Shown here: piece by piece, positions 26,460-34,821 of the stretch
How the letters are laid out: every line of letters begins with the position of its first letter
Numbering within the stretch: position 1 is the first letter of the stretch
Source: Candidatus Kryptonium thompsonii
GTDB taxonomy: Bacteria; Bacteroidota; Ignavibacteria; Kryptoniales; Kryptoniaceae
Direction of reading: 5' to 3'
Assembly: GCA_001442925.1 (NCBI GenBank)
Contig: LDXX01000006.1
Location: 62,001 to 126,000 of the forward strand
DNA length: 64,000 nt
Translations under genes and position numbers: made by a program
Notes under the pieces: model-generated
The model's database searches: none
The model's input: the letters and a program-made list of their open reading frames with translations, nothing else
What the model was told of the DNA's origin: nothing

Positions 26460-27306
26460 AATCAAAGATGAAAGCAAGATGATCGATTTGAAAAAGCTTG
26501 AGGTTGGCGATTATGAGGTGATAGGAGGGATAAAAACACATTTTCATAGGGCTGGCTCTGGGAAGCCAATTGTATTTCTTCATGGCTCAGGTCCCGGAGT
26601 TTCTGCGTGGGCGAATTGGAGATTGACATTGCCATATTTTGCTGAAAACGGTTTTGAGGTTTTTGCTCCGGATATAGTTGGATTTGGGTATACCGAAAGG
26701 CCGAAAGATTTTGAATATACTCATAGAAATAGGGTCAAGCATGTCATTGACTTCATCAAGCATTTTGATCTTAAAGAAGTTAACATTGTTGGTAATTCGA
26801 TGGGGGGAGCCATTGCCCTTGCGGTTGCACTTGAAATTCCGGAGAGAATCAGAAAGCTTGTGATAATGGGAAGCGTTGGTGTTAAGTTCCCTATAACGAA
26901 TGGGCTTGTAACCGTCTGGGGGTATAAGCCAAGCATCGAGAATATGAGAAAAGTTATTGAGGCTCTTTCAAGTAATCCATCACTTGTCGGCGAAGATTTG
27001 ATTCGTATGAGATATGAAGCATCAATTCAACCGGGATTTCAAGAGACATATGAAAAAATGTTTTATCCACCTTATCAAAAGCACATCGATGAAATGGATG
27101 TTGAAGATAGGTTAGGTGAGATAAAAGTGCCAACCCTTGTAATTCATGGAAAGCTTGATAAAGTTATACCCTACCAAATTAGTGTGAGAATTTTTGAGAA
27201 ATTGCCAAACGCTGAACTTCATATTTTTGGTGATTGCGGGCATTGGACGCAAATTGAAAAGAGAGATGAATTTAACGAGCTTGTGAAGAGTTTTTTAAGT
27301 CGTTAG
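26437..27306 (+). CDS. dmpD: 2-hydroxymuconic semialdehyde hydrolase
   Basis: An alpha/beta hydrolase of the C-C bond hydrolase group that cleaves 2-hydroxymuconic semialdehyde (or 2-hydroxy-6-oxohepta-2,4-dienoate from methylphenols) to 2-oxopent-4-enoate plus formate (or acetate). Motifs are the oxyanion turn HGSGPGVSAWANW, nucleophile Ser in GNSMGGA, Asp in HGKLDKVIP and His in CGHWTQIEK. About 289 residues from the TTG start, close to DmpD/XylF. Having both dmpD and dmpC means both branches of the meta pathway are encoded, so methyl-substituted phenols could also be used. Confidence 0.9.
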   Translation: MALYQEFEIKDESKMIDLKKLEVGDYEVIGGIKTHFHRAGSGKPIVFLHGSGPGVSAWANWRLTLPYFAENGFEVFAPDIVGFGYTERPKDFEYTHRNRVKHVIDFIKHFDLKEVNIVGNSMGGAIALAVALEIPERIRKLVIMGSVGVKFPITNGLVTVWGYKPSIENMRKVIEALSSNPSLVGEDLIRMRYEASIQPGFQETYEKMFYPPYQKHIDEMDVEDRLGEIKVPTLVIHGKLDKVIPYQISVRIFEKLPNAELHIFGDCGHWTQIEKRDEFNELVKSFLSR

Positions 27307-27344
27307 TCTTTCTTGTTTATAAAACTAATTAAATTAGGTTCCTG

Positions 27345-27770
27345 ATGTTGACTCAAAGCAAATATGTTTTAACATCTGAACTTGCGAGAGAAATAGTAAA
27401 TAAAGCGGAAGAGGAAGCTAAAAAATATGGAGTTAGTGTATGTATTGCTGTGGTTGATGATGGTGGAAACTTAGTTGAGTTCAGGAGGATGACAGGTGCG
27501 CCGATTTTGAGCATTGGCATATCGCAAGACAAAGCATATACTGCGGTTGCCTTTGGCATCCCAACGAGTGAATGGTATAAATTGATAAAAGATGAACCAG
27601 CGCTTTTATATGGAATAGTGCACACGCCAAGGTTGATAATTTTCGGTGGTGGATTGCCAATAAAGTTAAATGGGCAAATAATTGGTGGAATAGGCGTAAG
27701 TGGTGCCACTGCTCAACAAGATGAGGAAATCGCAAGGGCTGGTGCTTCAATTGTTCAAAAAGTTAAATGA
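27345..27770 (+). CDS. HbpS/GlcG-like protein (DUF336)
   Basis: A 141-residue cytoplasmic protein of the GlcG/HbpS (DUF336) family, recognised from ALYGIVHTPRLIIFGGGLPI, the GQIIGGIGVSGATAQQDEEIARAG ending pattern and overall size. Some members bind haem (HbpS of Streptomyces); others sit in aromatic, glycolate or diol operons without known function. It lies 38 bases after dmpD and 9 bases before dmpQ. A role in protecting or loading the redox components is possible but cannot be shown from sequence. The ATG has only a weak ribosome binding site. Confidence 0.85.
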   Translation: MLTQSKYVLTSELAREIVNKAEEEAKKYGVSVCIAVVDDGGNLVEFRRMTGAPILSIGISQDKAYTAVAFGIPTSEWYKLIKDEPALLYGIVHTPRLIIFGGGLPIKLNGQIIGGIGVSGATAQQDEEIARAGASIVQKVK

Positions 27771-27779
27771 AGTAAAGGT

Positions 27780-28133
27780 ATGAACAACGAAGTTACTTTT
27801 AAGATACATCTTATACCTAATGGAATAAGCTTTATATGTAAAGCTGGTGAAACAATCCTTGACGCTGCGTTAAAGGCTGGGATTGAATTACCGCACGGTT
27901 GCACAAAAGGTGGCTGTGGAGTTTGTAAAATCAAAGTTAAAGGGAAGGTTGATTTCGGTAGGGTTTCAAAGGTTATGCTTACAGATCAAGAAAAAGAGAG
28001 TGGATTTTGTCTCTCTTGTAGAGCTGTTCCACTTGAGGACTTGGAAATAAGCTTAATTGATGGGTCGATGGTAAAAGTTATCCGATATGATGACTTTTAT
28101 TCATTTCTTTTTAAAACAAGGGCAAATCTTTAA
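27780..28133 (+). CDS. dmpQ: Plant-type 2Fe-2S ferredoxin for catechol dioxygenase reactivation
   Basis: A 117-residue ferredoxin with cluster ligands C41, C46, C49 (CTKGGCGVC) and C77. In meta-cleavage operons the XylT/DmpQ ferredoxin reduces the active-site iron of catechol 2,3-dioxygenase after oxidative inactivation, especially by 4-methylcatechol. The gene lies 22 bases before dmpB, the same neighbourhood as in Pseudomonas. The C-terminal tail of about 25 residues is longer than a bare ferredoxin core. Confidence 0.9.
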   Translation: MNNEVTFKIHLIPNGISFICKAGETILDAALKAGIELPHGCTKGGCGVCKIKVKGKVDFGRVSKVMLTDQEKESGFCLSCRAVPLEDLEISLIDGSMVKVIRYDDFYSFLFKTRANL

Positions 28134-28155
28134 AAATTAAAAACGGAGGTGCGCC

Positions 28156-29079
28156 ATGCCATTCAGAATTTCTCGTTTGGGTTATGTTGAGGTCAAGGTA
28201 CTTGACCTCGACGATGCGCTTGATTTTTACACAAATGTTCTTGGGCTTCGTTTAGTTGAGAGATTAGGAAATAAGGCATACTTGAAAACATGGGATGATC
28301 AGCTTGCTTATAGCGTTATATTGACTGAGTCGGATACGGCTGGGATGGTAAGAGCAGCTTTCAGGACGGTTGATCCTGAAGATGTTGATTATTTTGAGAG
28401 AAAGTTAAAGCAATACGAGGTTCCTTACGAGGTTATACCAGAGGATTATAAACGTGGTAAAGCTTTGAGATTTAAAACGCCCTCAGGCCATACTTTTGAA
28501 ATTTTCAATGAAATTGAAATCCCAGGGAATTATCTCCCTAAGGAAAGCCCAGATCCATGGCCAAGGGACTTGAAATCAGATGCGATAAATCCACCCAAGA
28601 TTGACCATACATTGATTACAGCGCCTGATCCGACGAAGATGATAAAGTTTTGTGAAGAGGTGCTTGAATTTAGAGCGACGGAATATATTGTGAATAATGA
28701 AGGTCAACCAATAGCTGCATGGTTATATCAAGCAAGACAGCAACCACACGATCTTGCCATTGTGCCTGGGCGAGAAGCCGGTATGCATCATTTTGCATTT
28801 CATATTTCAAGTGCACAGGATATTTTCCGTGCAGCAGATATAATGGTTATGAACGATGTTAAAATTGATTGGGGTCCAGGGCGTCATGGAATAACGCGCG
28901 GTTCTGGTATTTATTTCTTTGATCCATTTGGAAATAGAATTGAAACTTTCGGCGGATACACTGCATATCTCTACGATCCAGGTGCAAAGCCAATTGTTTG
29001 GACTGAGGAGACGATGGGTAAAGGCATATTCTATTATGAACGTAAGCTTGTTGAAACATTCTTAACGGTTTACACATAA
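28156..29079 (+). CDS. dmpB: Catechol 2,3-dioxygenase
   Basis: The extradiol ring-cleavage enzyme converting catechol to 2-hydroxymuconic semialdehyde. The 307-residue, two-module vicinal-oxygen-chelate protein carries all iron ligands in the second module: H151 (KIDHTLI), H212 (GMHHFAF) and E263 (RIETFGG). Acid-base residues H198 and H244 and Tyr253 correspond to His199, His246 and Tyr255 of XylE. It is the last gene of the operon, preceded by the strong ACGGAGGTGC site and followed by a strong terminator. Placing the ring-cleavage gene last is unusual. Confidence 0.95.
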   Translation: MPFRISRLGYVEVKVLDLDDALDFYTNVLGLRLVERLGNKAYLKTWDDQLAYSVILTESDTAGMVRAAFRTVDPEDVDYFERKLKQYEVPYEVIPEDYKRGKALRFKTPSGHTFEIFNEIEIPGNYLPKESPDPWPRDLKSDAINPPKIDHTLITAPDPTKMIKFCEEVLEFRATEYIVNNEGQPIAAWLYQARQQPHDLAIVPGREAGMHHFAFHISSAQDIFRAADIMVMNDVKIDWGPGRHGITRGSGIYFFDPFGNRIETFGGYTAYLYDPGAKPIVWTEETMGKGIFYYERKLVETFLTVYT

Positions 29080-29087
29080 TTTTTAAG

Positions 29088-29112
29088 GCGGGGCTTCAAA
29101 GCCCCGCTTTTT
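29088..29112 (+). terminator. Strong intrinsic terminator ending the dmp operon
   Basis: GCGGGGCT (29088-29095), tetraloop TCAA, AGCCCCGC (29100-29107) and then TTTTT. The perfect 8-bp GC-rich stem plus T-run is a textbook intrinsic terminator 8 bases after the dmpB stop. Confidence 0.93.
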
Positions 29113-29223
29113 ATTTCCCGCTTTTAAGTCCCTCCATTTTTCCCACCGATAATTTGTTTGTTTCACCTTTTTAGCATAAATTTTTTGAACAAATTTAAAA
29201 ACAAAATTAGTGCCCTTTTTCAG

Positions 29224-30252
29224 ATGCAAAATAAAAATTTGCCTATAGATAAAGTTAGACGGATTATAGAAAGCTCGCAAAATTTTGTCATCACCACGCA
29301 TGTTAGCCCGGACGGTGATGGACTTGGCTGTGAAATAGCTCTTTTATATTTTCTTGAAAAACTTGGGAAATCGGCGGTTGTTATAAATGTCAGTGAAACA
29401 CCGGGTAATTACAAATTCCTTGATCCAGAAAATAGGTTCTTAATTTTTGACGAACAAAATTTTGATCAGATAGAAAAAATCTTGAATACTGATGTCATTT
29501 TCATATGTGATATGAATCAGTCCAGCAGGTTGAAAACGATGGAGAAATATGTGCTTCAAAGCAAAGCGATAAAAATTATAATTGATCATCATCTTGAAGC
29601 CCAAGATTTTGCCGATTATTATTTGATCGATGTTGATGCACCTGCGAGTGGCGAGATTGTTTATAAGCTTATAAAGTCTTTCGATGGTTTTGAAATAGAT
29701 AAAAAAATTGCAACTGGAATTTACACTGCAATCATGACTGATACGGGTTCCTTTAGATTTCCCAGGACTGATTCTGAAACACATCGCATAGTTGCGGACC
29801 TCCTTGACGCTGGAGCAGATCCGGTTGAGATTTATGATAAGGTCTATGAACAAAGTTCTTTGGGAAGAATTAAACTTCTTGGTAAGTGTCTTTCAGAGCT
29901 TGAAACGAGATATGATGGAAGGCTTGGATATATAGTCGTCACCCAAGATATGCTTAAAAATTACGGAGTTGAGGAGTGGGAAACCGACGGTTTTGTGCAA
30001 TCAATTTTGAAAATTGCCGGTGTGAGGGTGGCTATTTTTATTCTTGAGTTAAAAGATGGAATTAAATTAAGCTTCAGATCGAAAGGTGAGATACCGATAA
30101 ATGAACTTGCTAAAGAATTTGGCGGAAATGGGCATAAAAATGCAGCCGGGGCACGCTTGTATAACATCACCCTGGATGAAGTTATAAACCAAGTCATTCA
30201 AAAAGCAGAAAAATACGCATATTTTGAAAAACAAATTGAGGTTGCAAAATGA
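29224..30252 (+). CDS. nrnA: DHH-family nanoRNase / pAp phosphatase
   Basis: A 342-residue DHH-DHHA1 phosphoesterase of the NrnA group, which degrades very short RNAs and dephosphorylates 3'-phosphoadenosine 5'-phosphate. The manganese motifs are THVSPDGDGLG, CDMNQ, DHHLEAQD and a TGSFRFPRTDSETH stretch; the DHHA1 end has GGNGHKNAAGARL. The ATG at 29224 matches family N-termini (LPIDKVRRIIESS); an upstream TTG at 29158 would add an unlikely AT-rich extension. pepA overlaps it by 4 bases. Confidence 0.9.
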   Translation: MQNKNLPIDKVRRIIESSQNFVITTHVSPDGDGLGCEIALLYFLEKLGKSAVVINVSETPGNYKFLDPENRFLIFDEQNFDQIEKILNTDVIFICDMNQSSRLKTMEKYVLQSKAIKIIIDHHLEAQDFADYYLIDVDAPASGEIVYKLIKSFDGFEIDKKIATGIYTAIMTDTGSFRFPRTDSETHRIVADLLDAGADPVEIYDKVYEQSSLGRIKLLGKCLSELETRYDGRLGYIVVTQDMLKNYGVEEWETDGFVQSILKIAGVRVAIFILELKDGIKLSFRSKGEIPINELAKEFGGNGHKNAAGARLYNITLDEVINQVIQKAEKYAYFEKQIEVAK

Positions 30253-31766
30253 AGTTGAAGTATTCAAAAGGAACGATAACCACTGTTAAGGCAGATTCAA
30301 TAATTTCATTTACTTTCTCTGACGAAAATTTACTTAAGGAAACGACAAATAGACTTGATAAATTTCTTAACGGTCAGCTTAACGCTTTAATATCAGCGGG
30401 AGATTTTAAAGGGAAGGAAAAAGAACTTGCCGTGCTTTATCCAACGAATTCAACGATGAAAGCAAAGAGAATAATACTTGTAGGTCTTGGTGAAAGAGAT
30501 AAAATAACACTCGAAAAATTACGGCGCTCTTGTGCAGTTGCTTCTAAAAAAGCTCAAAGCCTGAAGTCTGAGACAATTGCAATTGAATTTCCTGATTATT
30601 CGCTATTTAAAGATAAAATTAATGAGACGCTTGACTATTTCGCACAATCAATAGCTGAAGCTTCGGTTCTTGCGCTATACAAATTTGACAAGTATTTAAC
30701 CGATGAGGAAAAGAAGAACAAGAAGGTTAAAGAGGTAAACATCTTTTCTGAAAAGGAATCAAACGAGATAAAGGAAGGGATTAGAGTTGCTGATATAGTT
30801 TGCAGTGCTGTTTATTTTGCCAGAGACCTTGCAAATGCTCCTGCGAATGAAATTTATCCTGAGACGCTTGCAAAGGCAGCAGTTAACTCTGGTAAAAAAT
30901 ATGGTTATAAAGTTAAAGTTCTTGATAAACCTGAAATTGAAAAGCTTGGCATGGGTGGATTGTTGGCTGTGAACTCCGGAAGTTCAAAACCGCCCAAATT
31001 CATCATTATGGAGTATAATGGAAATCCAAGAAGCAACGAAAGATATGTAATTGTTGGAAAAGGTATAACATTTGACAGCGGTGGTATTTCGCTTAAGCCA
31101 GCACAAGGGATGGATGAGATGAAAATGGATATGTCTGGGGCAGCTGCTGTGATTGCAACTATGGAAGCCGTTGCAAGGTTAAAATTGCCCGTTAATCTTG
31201 TCGGGCTTGTCCCAGCGACTGAAAATATGCCCAGCGGTTCTGCATATAAACCCGGTGATATTTTAAAAACATACATCGGCAAAACTATTGAAGTTGACAA
31301 TACAGATGCGGAGGGCAGGATTATACTTGCGGATGCCCTTGGGTATGCTCAAAGATATAAACCAACCGCGATAATTGACCTTGCGACCTTAACAGGTGCG
31401 TGTGTTGTAGCGCTTGGATATTTCGCAACCGGTATGTTTGGAAACGATGAAAAACTAATGGAAGAAATTAAGAAGGCGGGAGAAAAAACTTATGAACGCG
31501 TGTGGCCACTTCCGACTTGGGACGAATATGATCAACTTATAAAAAGTGATGTTGCAGATGTTAAAAATACGGGTGGAAGATGGGCTGGAGCGATAACCGC
31601 TGCAAAGTTCTTACAAAAGTTCGTGGGTAATTATCCATGGGTTCACCTTGATATCGCTGGAACCGCGATGCTTGATAAAGAATATGATTATCAGCCGAAA
31701 GGTGGTTCTGGAGTTGGAGTGAGGTTGCTCGTTGAATTTTTCAGGAACAAATCCAAGAAGAAATAG
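30249..31766 (+). CDS. pepA: Leucyl aminopeptidase (M17)
   Basis: A cytosolic two-metal aminopeptidase of 505 residues. The N-terminal macro-like domain (about 1-165) is followed by the catalytic domain with VGKGITFDSGG, KMDMSGAAA, the family signature NTDAEGRIILADAL and a following DLATLTGA. These provide the Lys, Asp and Glu metal ligands. It removes N-terminal residues from peptides and would finish the breakdown begun by the secreted S9/M16/M23 enzymes elsewhere in the window. Coupled to nrnA by ATGA. Confidence 0.96.
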   Translation: MKLKYSKGTITTVKADSIISFTFSDENLLKETTNRLDKFLNGQLNALISAGDFKGKEKELAVLYPTNSTMKAKRIILVGLGERDKITLEKLRRSCAVASKKAQSLKSETIAIEFPDYSLFKDKINETLDYFAQSIAEASVLALYKFDKYLTDEEKKNKKVKEVNIFSEKESNEIKEGIRVADIVCSAVYFARDLANAPANEIYPETLAKAAVNSGKKYGYKVKVLDKPEIEKLGMGGLLAVNSGSSKPPKFIIMEYNGNPRSNERYVIVGKGITFDSGGISLKPAQGMDEMKMDMSGAAAVIATMEAVARLKLPVNLVGLVPATENMPSGSAYKPGDILKTYIGKTIEVDNTDAEGRIILADALGYAQRYKPTAIIDLATLTGACVVALGYFATGMFGNDEKLMEEIKKAGEKTYERVWPLPTWDEYDQLIKSDVADVKNTGGRWAGAITAAKFLQKFVGNYPWVHLDIAGTAMLDKEYDYQPKGGSGVGVRLLVEFFRNKSKKK

Positions 31767-31877
31767 GTTTTCTTTTATAGAATTTACCTTAGAGTAAGGT
31801 CAAAATTAAAAATGTTTTTCTAATGAAGTCGGATTGTAATTGTAGACATAACAAAGAGATATATTTGCTTAACATAG

Positions 31878-32816
31878 ATGCGCGTTTCAATTTTATCAAA
31901 AATAGGGAACACCCCGCTTATAAAGATAGAGAAAATAACCTCACATTTAAAGGAAGTTTCAATTTACGCAAAGGCGGAGTGGTTCAACCCCGGGGGTTCG
32001 GTTAAAGACCGGCCCGCTTTTTACATGATAATGGACGGGATAAAACGTGGGCTTTTAACCAAGGATAAAATCATAATTGACGCAACGAGTGGAAATACCG
32101 GAATTGCTTATGCAATGATAGGAGCTATCCTTGGTTATAAAGTTAAACTTGCCCTGCCAAGTAATGCAAGCATTGAAAGGAAGAGAATCCTTAAAGCGTA
32201 CGGAGCTGAGCTTATCCTCACAGATCCTCTTGAGGGGACAGATGGAGCACAAAAAGTTGTGAAGCAGATCGTTGAAAGTGATCCAGATAAGTATTTTTAT
32301 CCAGATCAATATAACAACGAAGCAAATTGGCGTGCACATTATGAGACAACAGCGGTTGAAATTATAAATCAAACAAAAGGTAAGATTACCCACTTTGTCG
32401 CTGGGCTTGGAACCACTGGGACATTCGTTGGAACGGCGAAGAGGCTGAAGGAGTTTAATCCTGAGATAAAAACCATAGCGGTTCAGCCCGATCTCCCTCT
32501 TCACGGGATTGAAGGTTTAAAACATCTGCCCACAGCGATCGTTCCGGGAATTTTTAAGCCAGAGCTTGTAGATGAAACCATTGAAATTTCGACTGAGGAA
32601 GCATATGAGATGGTCAAATTGCTTGCAAGGGAAGAAGGTCTTCTCGTGGGAGTTTCATCAGGAGCAGCTATGGCAGCGTGTTTAAAATTGGCGCAGAGGA
32701 TTGAGAAAGGCTTAATCGTAACGGTTTTCCCAGATTCAGGGGTAAAATATATAAGTGAAAAGTTTTGGGATGCAGATGCATATTTAGAAAATATCGCAAG
32801 TAAAATAAAATTATAA
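31878..32816 (+). CDS. Cysteine synthase (CysM-like, PLP-dependent)
   Basis: A 312-residue fold-type II PLP enzyme of the cysteine synthase family. PLP lysine K43 lies in NPGGSVKDR; the phosphate loop reads GLGTTGTF and SGNTGIA binds the substrate carboxylate. The neighbours (JAMM protease, MoaD/ThiS-like carrier, E1-rhodanese enzyme) match the CysO-dependent route of Mycobacterium and some thermophiles, in which O-phosphoserine or O-acetylserine is condensed with a carrier-bound thiocarboxylate. This context favours a CysM role, although ordinary sulfide-using cysteine synthase is possible. Confidence 0.88.
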   Translation: MRVSILSKIGNTPLIKIEKITSHLKEVSIYAKAEWFNPGGSVKDRPAFYMIMDGIKRGLLTKDKIIIDATSGNTGIAYAMIGAILGYKVKLALPSNASIERKRILKAYGAELILTDPLEGTDGAQKVVKQIVESDPDKYFYPDQYNNEANWRAHYETTAVEIINQTKGKITHFVAGLGTTGTFVGTAKRLKEFNPEIKTIAVQPDLPLHGIEGLKHLPTAIVPGIFKPELVDETIEISTEEAYEMVKLLAREEGLLVGVSSGAAMAACLKLAQRIEKGLIVTVFPDSGVKYISEKFWDADAYLENIASKIKL

Positions 32817-32817
32817 A

Positions 32818-33252
32818 ATGCGAGTGATAGAAATACCAAATGAAATTTTCGAGGAGATAAAGTTGCACGCAGAGAAAACGTATCCAGAGGAATGTTGCGG
32901 TATTTTGATCGGGAAGCTTGATGGCTTGCAGAAATTTGTCTTTGAAATTTTAAAAGTTGAAAATTCAAAAGAGAACGAAAGAGAGAGAAGATATTTGATC
33001 AAGCCGCAGGATTATATCAATGCCGAAAAATATGCAAGGACGAAAGGTTATGACATTATCGGATTTTATCACTCTCATCCCGACCATCCGGCGATGCCAT
33101 CTGATTACGATAGGGAACATGCTTTTCCATTTTTATCCTATGTAATTGTCTCTGTTGAAAAAGGAAAAACAGGCGAAGTTAAAAGTTGGCTTTTGAAGGA
33201 AGATAGAAGCGGGTTTGATTTTGAGAAAATCGAAATTAAAAATAAAATTTAA
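32818..33252 (+). CDS. JAMM/MPN+ metalloprotease (Mec+-like)
   Basis: A 144-residue zinc isopeptidase-type protein with an intact JAMM motif: H85-x-H87, seven residues, S95-x-x-D98, and the catalytic Glu in YPEECCG (about E25). In Mycobacterium the Mec+ homologue releases cysteine from the CysO-Cys adduct. It begins one base after the cysteine synthase gene and precedes the carrier gene by 8 bases, so all act in one pathway. It might also trim the carrier's extra C-terminal residue. Confidence 0.9.
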   Translation: MRVIEIPNEIFEEIKLHAEKTYPEECCGILIGKLDGLQKFVFEILKVENSKENERERRYLIKPQDYINAEKYARTKGYDIIGFYHSHPDHPAMPSDYDREHAFPFLSYVIVSVEKGKTGEVKSWLLKEDRSGFDFEKIEIKNKI

Positions 33253-33260
33253 TTACGGAA

Positions 33261-33539
33261 ATGCCTGTTAAAATTACGATCCCAACGCCGTTAAGACCAT
33301 ATACTGAAAATAGAGATACAATTGAAGTTGAAGGACAAACTATAAGAGAATTGCTTAAAGATATGACAGAAAGATATCCGCAGTTGAAGCGACATCTTTT
33401 TTCCGAGGATGGCAGATTGAGAAGTTTTATCAACATTTATGTTAACGATGAGGATATAAGATATCTTGATGGTGAAAATACAAAAGTAAGCGAAGGTGAT
33501 GTTGTAAGTATAATTCCAGCGATTGCTGGTGGAAATTGA
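33261..33539 (+). CDS. Ubiquitin-like sulfur carrier (MoaD/ThiS/CysO type)
   Basis: A 92-residue beta-grasp protein with family features: VEGQTIRELLKDM, INIYVNDEDIRYLDG, and the tail EGDVVSIIPAIAGGN. Such carriers are activated as C-terminal acyl-adenylates on the final Gly and converted to thiocarboxylates. Here the Gly-Gly pair (G90-G91) is followed by one extra Asn, so adenylation at Gly would require removal of N92, a plausible task for the adjacent JAMM protease. Gene context points to a CysO role over molybdopterin synthesis. Confidence 0.85.
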   Translation: MPVKITIPTPLRPYTENRDTIEVEGQTIRELLKDMTERYPQLKRHLFSEDGRLRSFINIYVNDEDIRYLDGENTKVSEGDVVSIIPAIAGGN

Positions 33540-33561
33540 AAACAAAGAATTTTATCAAATC

Positions 33562-34749
33562 ATGGTGGAGGAAATTTTAAATTTCGGATTAAATCTTGAT
33601 GTTGAAAATGTTGAACTGACACGTGAGGAATTTTTAAGGTATGGTCGTCATTTGATTATACCTGAAGTTGGACTTAAGGGACAAAAGAAGCTGAAATCAG
33701 CAAGTGTTCTTATAGTTGGTGCGGGAGGGCTTGGTTCTCCGCTTGCGTTTTATCTTACAGCAGCTGGGGTCGGTAGAATTGGGATAGTTGATTTTGATGT
33801 CGTTGATTTTTCAAATCTTCAAAGGCAGATAATTCACACCACAAAAGATGTGGGTAGATCTAAACTTGAATCGGCAAGAGAAAAACTTTCCGCTTTAAAT
33901 CCAAATGTTAAGATCGAAACTTATGAGACACGTCTCACGAGCGAGAACGCACTTGAGATAATTAAGGATTATGACATCGTCGTTGATGGGACAGACAATT
34001 TCCCAACGCGTTATCTTGTTAACGATGCTTGCGTCCTTTTGAAGAAACCGAATGTTTATGGAAGCATATTCAGGTTTGAAGGGCAAGTATCTGTTTTTTA
34101 TGCCGAGAAAGGACCTTGCTATCGTTGCCTTTATCAGGAGCCACCTCCACCAGGGCTCGTCCCAAGCTGTGCTGAAGGTGGAGTTCTTGGAGTTTTACCA
34201 GGGATCATAGGAACGCTCCAGGCGCTTGAGGTGATAAAGTTAATTCTCGGGGTTGGAAGGCCATTGATTGGGAGATTACTTTTGTTTGACGCTCTTAAAA
34301 TGAGTTTTAGAGAGTTAAAGTTGAGAAAAAATCCGAATTGCCCAGTTTGCGGTGAAAATCCAACGATTAAGGAGTTAATTGATTATGAAGCATTCTGCGG
34401 AATTACACCCGAACAAATTCTCCATGAGTCGGGCTTCGAGATAACGGCTGAGGAATTGAAAGCAAAACTTGAAAATGGCGAAAACATAATTTTGATCGAT
34501 GTTCGCGAGCCACACGAGTATGAAATTAACAGAATTCACGGAAGCAAATTAATTCCACTTTCTAAACTTCCGGAGATGGTTAATGAACTGGATCAGACGA
34601 GTGAGATTGTGCTTTATTGCAAGATGGGAGGGCGAAGTGCAAGGGCTGTGCAATTTTTAAGGGAGTTAGGTTTTACAAGGGTCAAAAATCTTGCTGGCGG
34701 AATTGACGCTTGGATTGAAAAAGTTGACCCCAATATGCCGAAGTATTAA
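33562..34749 (+). CDS. E1-like adenylyltransferase/sulfurtransferase with rhodanese domain (MoeZ type)
   Basis: Activates and thiolates ubiquitin-like sulfur carriers. The N-terminal MoeB/ThiF domain has the ATP loop GAGGLGSP, RQIIH, zinc cysteines C186/C189 and C260/C263, and C203 in PSCAEGGV. The C-terminal rhodanese domain (about 290-395) has the active-site loop C353-KMGGRS, so the protein can accept persulfide sulfur itself. The start is uncertain: ATG 33562 gives 395 residues; a TTG at 33523 overlapping the carrier gene would add 13. Together with the upstream genes it completes a self-contained thiocarboxylate route to cysteine. Confidence 0.92.
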   Translation: MVEEILNFGLNLDVENVELTREEFLRYGRHLIIPEVGLKGQKKLKSASVLIVGAGGLGSPLAFYLTAAGVGRIGIVDFDVVDFSNLQRQIIHTTKDVGRSKLESAREKLSALNPNVKIETYETRLTSENALEIIKDYDIVVDGTDNFPTRYLVNDACVLLKKPNVYGSIFRFEGQVSVFYAEKGPCYRCLYQEPPPPGLVPSCAEGGVLGVLPGIIGTLQALEVIKLILGVGRPLIGRLLLFDALKMSFRELKLRKNPNCPVCGENPTIKELIDYEAFCGITPEQILHESGFEITAEELKAKLENGENIILIDVREPHEYEINRIHGSKLIPLSKLPEMVNELDQTSEIVLYCKMGGRSARAVQFLRELGFTRVKNLAGGIDAWIEKVDPNMPKY

Positions 34750-34821
34750 TTTGTCCCACCGGCAGTTTTAATTTGAAAAATTTTGCAACTTTTGGTAACT
34801 TTTTAAAAAAGGAAAAAGTAC

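Noticed and set aside
31786-31800. ACCTTA-GAG-TAAGGT hairpin after pepA as a terminator
   Set aside because: The 6-bp stem is short and AT-rich and is followed by A-rich sequence, not a T-run.
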